A stretch of DNA of 5,333 nucleotides from an uncultured Acidimicrobiales bacterium (GTDB lineage: Bacteria; Actinomycetota; Acidimicrobiia; Acidimicrobiales; Aldehydirespiratoraceae). The position numbers were made by a program, and so were the translations under genes. Location of the stretch: contig CALKOE010000364.1 of the NCBI GenBank assembly GCA_938091985.1, forward strand, positions 1-5,333, given 5' to 3'. The notes beneath the pieces were generated by a model that saw only the letters and a program-made list of their open reading frames with translations, made no database searches and was not told the origin of the DNA. How positions within the stretch are numbered: position 1 is the stretch's first letter; each line of letters starts with the position of its first letter. Positions 4,659 to 5,333 of this stretch are shown piece by piece.

Positions 4659-5333
4659 GTGCAGCACGGCATCTTTGTGGCCCCATTCGGGCGGTTCGCC
4701 GACCCGCACAAGCTCGTCGACCTCGCGGCCACCGCCGAAGAGTCGGGGTGGGACGGCGTCTTTTTGTGGGACCACGTGTTGCGCAACGAGACCAACGAGA
4801 TCATCGACGCGTGGGTCGCGCTCGGGGCGATGGCCGCGGCGACGACGCGTATTCGGCTGGGCCCGATGGTCACGCCCGTACCTCGGCGTCGACCGATCAA
4901 ACTCGCTCGCGAGATTCTGACCGTCGACCTGATGAGTGATGGTCGATTGACGGTCGGTGTCGGGTCCGGCACCGACTCCGGTGGTGAGTTGTCGCGCTTC
5001 GACGAGATCGTCGACGCTCGGGCGCGGGGGGACCGGCTCGACGAAGGGCTCGGGATCATCACTCGGCTCCTGGAGGGAGAGACGCTGGCGCACGTCGGCG
5101 AGCACTTCCGGGTCGACGGGGTGTCGCTCGAACCTCGTCCTGCACAGAGCCCGCGTCCTCCGATCTGGTGCGCGGCGCGAGGCACGGCGATGAAACCGGT
5201 TCGACGGGCCGCGCGCCACGAGGGCGTCTTCCCGATCGAGGTCGACGAAGACAGTTTCATGCGGATGCTCGACGAGATCGTGGCGGTGCGAGGTGACCTC
5301 GATGGCTTCGATGTGTGCATGCGTACCGAATAC
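4659..5333 (+). CDS. LLM-class (luciferase-like) flavin-dependent oxidoreductase, C-terminus beyond window
   Basis: The first 225 residues of a TIM-barrel oxidoreductase of the bacterial luciferase-like superfamily; in Actinobacteria many use coenzyme F420, others FMN, to move hydride to or from small organic substrates. Family features: the opening strand HGIFVAPFG (3-11), AEESGWDGVFLWDHV (26-40), DAWVALGAMAAATTRIRLGPMVTPVP (50-75), RRPIKLAREILTVDLMSDGRLTVGVGSG (77-104), a linker RGDRLDEGLGIITRLLEGE, and PPIWCAARG. The frame is open to the right edge with no stop, so perhaps the last quarter or less is missing. GTG 4659 is chosen because it lies just before the conserved first strand; no other in-frame start codon lies between 4596 and this GTG. 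Cofactor and substrate cannot be assigned. It diverges from the 2OG oxygenase gene. Confidence 0.92.
   Translation, partial: MQHGIFVAPFGRFADPHKLVDLAATAEESGWDGVFLWDHVLRNETNEIIDAWVALGAMAAATTRIRLGPMVTPVPRRRPIKLAREILTVDLMSDGRLTVGVGSGTDSGGELSRFDEIVDARARGDRLDEGLGIITRLLEGETLAHVGEHFRVDGVSLEPRPAQSPRPPIWCAARGTAMKPVRRAARHEGVFPIEVDEDSFMRMLDEIVAVRGDLDGFDVCMRTEY

Noticed and set aside
3795..5219. A 474-codon minus-strand open frame spanning the oxygenase, the divergent gap and the LLM gene
   Set aside because: Its translation is Arg-rich and without motifs, and it overlaps two genes with strong family signatures in other frames.

Overview
The window is GC-rich (about two-thirds G+C by eye) and densely coding. 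It looks like part of a chromosome of a high-GC actinobacterium. Supporting this are a luciferase-like oxidoreductase of the type that often uses F420 in Actinobacteria, a NimA-like split-barrel flavoprotein, Asp-rich proteins, GTG starts, and TANNNT boxes 6-8 nt before several start codons. The ectodomain of the membrane protein recalls proteins I associate with Acidimicrobiia, but that placement is inference and of low certainty.

Layout: five genes lie on the minus strand and one partial gene on the plus strand. Reading the minus strand from right to left: a 2-oxoglutarate/Fe(II) (isopenicillin N synthase-like) oxygenase (3581-4597); a LOG-family 'lysine decarboxylase-like' nucleotide phosphoribohydrolase (2955-3545); a pyridoxamine-5'-phosphate-oxidase-family flavin split-barrel protein (2174-2839); a single-pass membrane protein with an acidic Asp/Pro/Glu linker and an unrecognised outer domain (956-2116); and a family 2 glycosyltransferase that runs off the left edge (1-943). 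Diverging from the oxygenase on the plus strand is a luciferase-like (LLM) flavin-dependent oxidoreductase cut by the right edge (4659-5333). No gap between genes exceeds 115 bases. I see no RNA gene, CRISPR array, insertion sequence or clear intrinsic terminator.

How the parts relate: the membrane protein and the glycosyltransferase are 12 nt apart and probably form a two-gene operon. The oxygenase, LOG, split-barrel and LLM genes each have their own candidate -10 box very close to the start codon, so they may be separate, largely leaderless transcription units rather than one pathway operon. The products are mostly generic enzymes, and I find no convincing evidence of a new multi-gene system.

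The points most worth a second look are: (1) the glycosyltransferase is interrupted by a one-base frameshift in a run of six G/C, and the repaired reading shows a second GT2 domain beginning near the left edge; (2) the repeated TANNNT-6/8-nt-start pattern that suggests leaderless mRNAs; (3) the start-codon choice and unknown ectodomain of the membrane protein.
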